From an uncultured Eubacteriales bacterium (GTDB lineage: Bacteria; Bacillota; Clostridia; Oscillospirales; Butyricicoccaceae): a DNA stretch of 6,821 bases. Made by a program: the position numbers and the translations under genes. Numbering within the stretch: the first letter of the stretch is position 1; each line of letters opens with the position of its first letter. Where the stretch lies: contig CAJKFC010000095.1 of NCBI GenBank assembly GCA_905199135.1, positions 1-6,821 on the forward strand, in the 5' to 3' direction. The notes below the pieces were generated by a model. That model was not told the DNA's origin, searched no databases, and was given only the letters and a program-made list of their open reading frames with translations. Below are positions 6,046 through 6,821 of the stretch, piece by piece.

Positions 6046-6821
6046 GGCGTAGCCGATGCCCAGCTCGTCGAAGGCTTTGTACAGGCCGAAGTTGGACATG
6101 ATGGTGGTGACGACGGTGTTGCCCAGGAGCTTGCCCCGCTCCTTCATGTACTTGCCGTAGATGTACAGGATGTGGTCGCCGGTGACGATATTGCCCTTTT
6201 CGTCCACGCACAGGCAGCGGTCGGCATCGCCGTCGTAGGCAAAGCCCACGTCCAGCCCGTTCTCCACCACGTAGCGCTGCAGAACCTCAATGTGGGTCGA
6301 ACCCGCGTTCTGGTTGATGTTGTAGCCGTCGGGGGCGGCATTGATGACGTAGGTCTTGGCGCCCAGCGCGTCAAAAACGCACTTCGCGATGTTCCAGGAG
6401 GAACCGTTGGCGCAGTCCAAGCCAACCTTCACGCCCTTGAAGGAGTACATGCCCAGACTGATGAGATAGCCGATGTAGCGGTTTCGTCCGGCGACGTGGT
6501 CGACGGTGCGGCCGATCTGGTCGCGCTTGGCCAGGGGCAGCTCCTCCCATTTCCGGCCGAAGGCCTCCAGATTGCCGTCCAGATACGCCTCCACCAGACG
6601 GATGACGCTTTCATCCATCTTCTCACCGAAGTTGTTGATGAGCTTGATGCCGTTGTCGTAGTAGGGGTTGTGGCTGGCGGAGATCATGATGCCGCAGTCG
6701 AAGCCCTCGGTGCGGACAACGAAGGCCACGCTGGGGGTGGTGGTAACGTGGAGCAGGTAGGCATCTGCGCCGGAGGCAACCAGACCGCCCACCAGGCTGT
6801 ACTCGAACATGTAGCTAGACC
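5845..6821 (-). CDS. Chimeric frame: GlmM N-terminal part joined to GlmU C-terminus (5' end outside window)
   Basis: One open frame runs from the right edge to TAA at 5847-5845. The ATG at 6810 is internal: the frame stays open to the edge and reads SSYMFEYS, as in the middle of GlmM domain 1. Numbered from that Met, 1-262 are phosphoglucosamine mutase and ~256-321 are the end of GlmU. GlmM and GlmU act in the same pathway to UDP-N-acetylglucosamine, but this frame lacks GlmM domain 4 and part of domain 3. It also lacks the whole GlmU uridyltransferase domain and most of its left-handed beta helix, including the region of the acetyltransferase catalytic His. A working enzyme of either kind is therefore unlikely. 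Codon use changes sharply at the join. I read this as an assembly chimera; a real gene fusion or recombination product is possible but much less likely. It must not be annotated as an intact glmM or glmU. Confidence 0.9.
   Translation of the reverse strand, partial: SSYMFEYSLVGGLVASGADAYLLHVTTTPSVAFVVRTEGFDCGIMISASHNPYYDNGIKLINNFGEKMDESVIRLVEAYLDGNLEAFGRKWEELPLAKRDQIGRTVDHVAGRNRYIGYLISLGMYSFKGVKVGLDCANGSSWNIAKCVFDALGAKTYVINAAPDGYNINQNAGSTHIEVLQRYVVENGLDVGFAYDGDADRCLCVDEKGNIVTGDHILYIYGKYMKERGKLLGNTVVTTIMSNFGLYKAFDELGIGYAKTKVGDNCFIGCNVNLVAPVEIGDGAFVAAGSTVTENVPPDALTVARSRQYTKADWAKKRREDGKL
6025..6045 (-). other. Junction of the glmM and glmU segments (KTKVGDN, 21 nt)
   Basis: These 21 bases encode KTKVGDN. 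GlmM proteins commonly have K-T-x-V-G-D-(K/R)-Y-V at this place, and GlmU proteins commonly have a T-x-(V/I)-G-D-N-x-F-(I/V)-G hexapeptide, so both parents can share the sequence. To the right (glmM side) only one of 32 codons (231-262) ends in A/T; to the left 27 of 59 codons (263-321) do. A shared stretch of about 21 bases is the size at which short k-mer assembly can jump between genomes. The exact breakpoint inside the shared bases cannot be fixed. Confidence 0.75.
6025..6821 (-). other. glmM: GlmM (phosphoglucosamine mutase) portion of the chimera, GC-rich
   Basis: GlmM converts glucosamine 6-phosphate to glucosamine 1-phosphate. Seen, numbered from the Met at 6810: the active-site loop ISASHNP with the phosphorylated Ser at 46, NGIKLINN and GEKMDE as in GlmM rather than other hexose mutases, domain 2 with LDCANGSS at 131-138, and the metal loop DGDADR at 193-198. 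After TKVGD the family normally continues into a GEQSGH sugar-binding loop and a C-terminal RxSGTEP phosphate-binding loop; both are absent. About 50 N-terminal residues lie beyond the edge. Codons end almost always in G or C (Ile as ATC), unlike all genes to the left; one line (6481-6540) is 43 of 60 G+C by hand count. It probably comes from a different, GC-richer Clostridia-like genome. Confidence 0.88.

Noticed and set aside
5828..6425. Additional minus-strand frames of 93-127 codons overlapping the glmM/glmU frame
   Set aside because: They are rich in Arg, Pro, Ala and Thr, typical of out-of-frame reading of GC-rich genes. The GlmM/GlmU frame is clearly the coding one.
6808..6810. ATG at 6810 as the true start of the glmM part
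   Set aside because: The frame is open to the window edge and the residues before the Met (SSY) match the GlmM interior. About 50 N-terminal residues are missing, so the gene continues outside.

Overview
The window carries a compact run of housekeeping genes, all transcribed leftward on the minus strand. In transcription order from the right edge they are: a glmM-like 5' segment joined in frame to the last part of glmU, then prs, an L-asparaginase gene, pth and mfd. The order glmU-prs-pth-mfd is the well-known Firmicutes arrangement (Bacillus has glmU-prs-ctc-pth-mfd). That order, the DEEQ-type Mfd, the purine-rich Shine-Dalgarno sites and the short N-terminal extension on Pth point to a low-to-mid GC anaerobic Clostridia, probably Oscillospiraceae/Ruminococcaceae-like. 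The family level is inference.

Layout on the plus coordinates: 1-3140 is mfd, 5' complete and cut by the left edge. 3141-3180 is a short gap holding the mfd ribosome binding site. 3181-3789 is pth. 3801-4775 is a type II-like asparaginase without a signal peptide. 4776-4852 is an intergenic gap with a perfect 11-bp hairpin. 4853-5812 is prs. 5845-6821 is a continuous reading frame whose first ~260 visible codons are phosphoglucosamine mutase (GlmM) and whose last ~60 are the C-terminal acetyltransferase end of GlmU. No gap exceeds about 80 bases. I see no tRNA, rRNA, mobile element or CRISPR array.

The most striking feature is the glmM/glmU frame. The two halves meet at a short motif (KTKVGDN, 21 nt at 6025-6045) that both families can carry near this point. 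Codon use changes abruptly there: 1 of the 32 codons before the join end in A/T, against 27 of the 59 after it. Neither half keeps what its enzyme needs. The simplest reading is an assembly (or PCR) chimera joining a GC-rich glmM from another genome to the native glmU. A real fusion or recombination event is the less likely alternative. Everything left of about 6025 looks like one coherent genome.

Functionally the native genes combine cell-wall precursor synthesis (GlmU), nucleotide precursor supply (Prs), asparagine breakdown (asparaginase), rescue of peptidyl-tRNA (Pth) and transcription-coupled repair (Mfd). Tight spacing (11 nt from asparaginase to pth, 40 nt from pth to mfd, 32 nt from glmU to prs) suggests co-transcription. 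The 77-nt gap between prs and the asparaginase gene, with its hairpin, is the most likely place for an internal processing, termination or stability signal. I found no convincing new biological system here.
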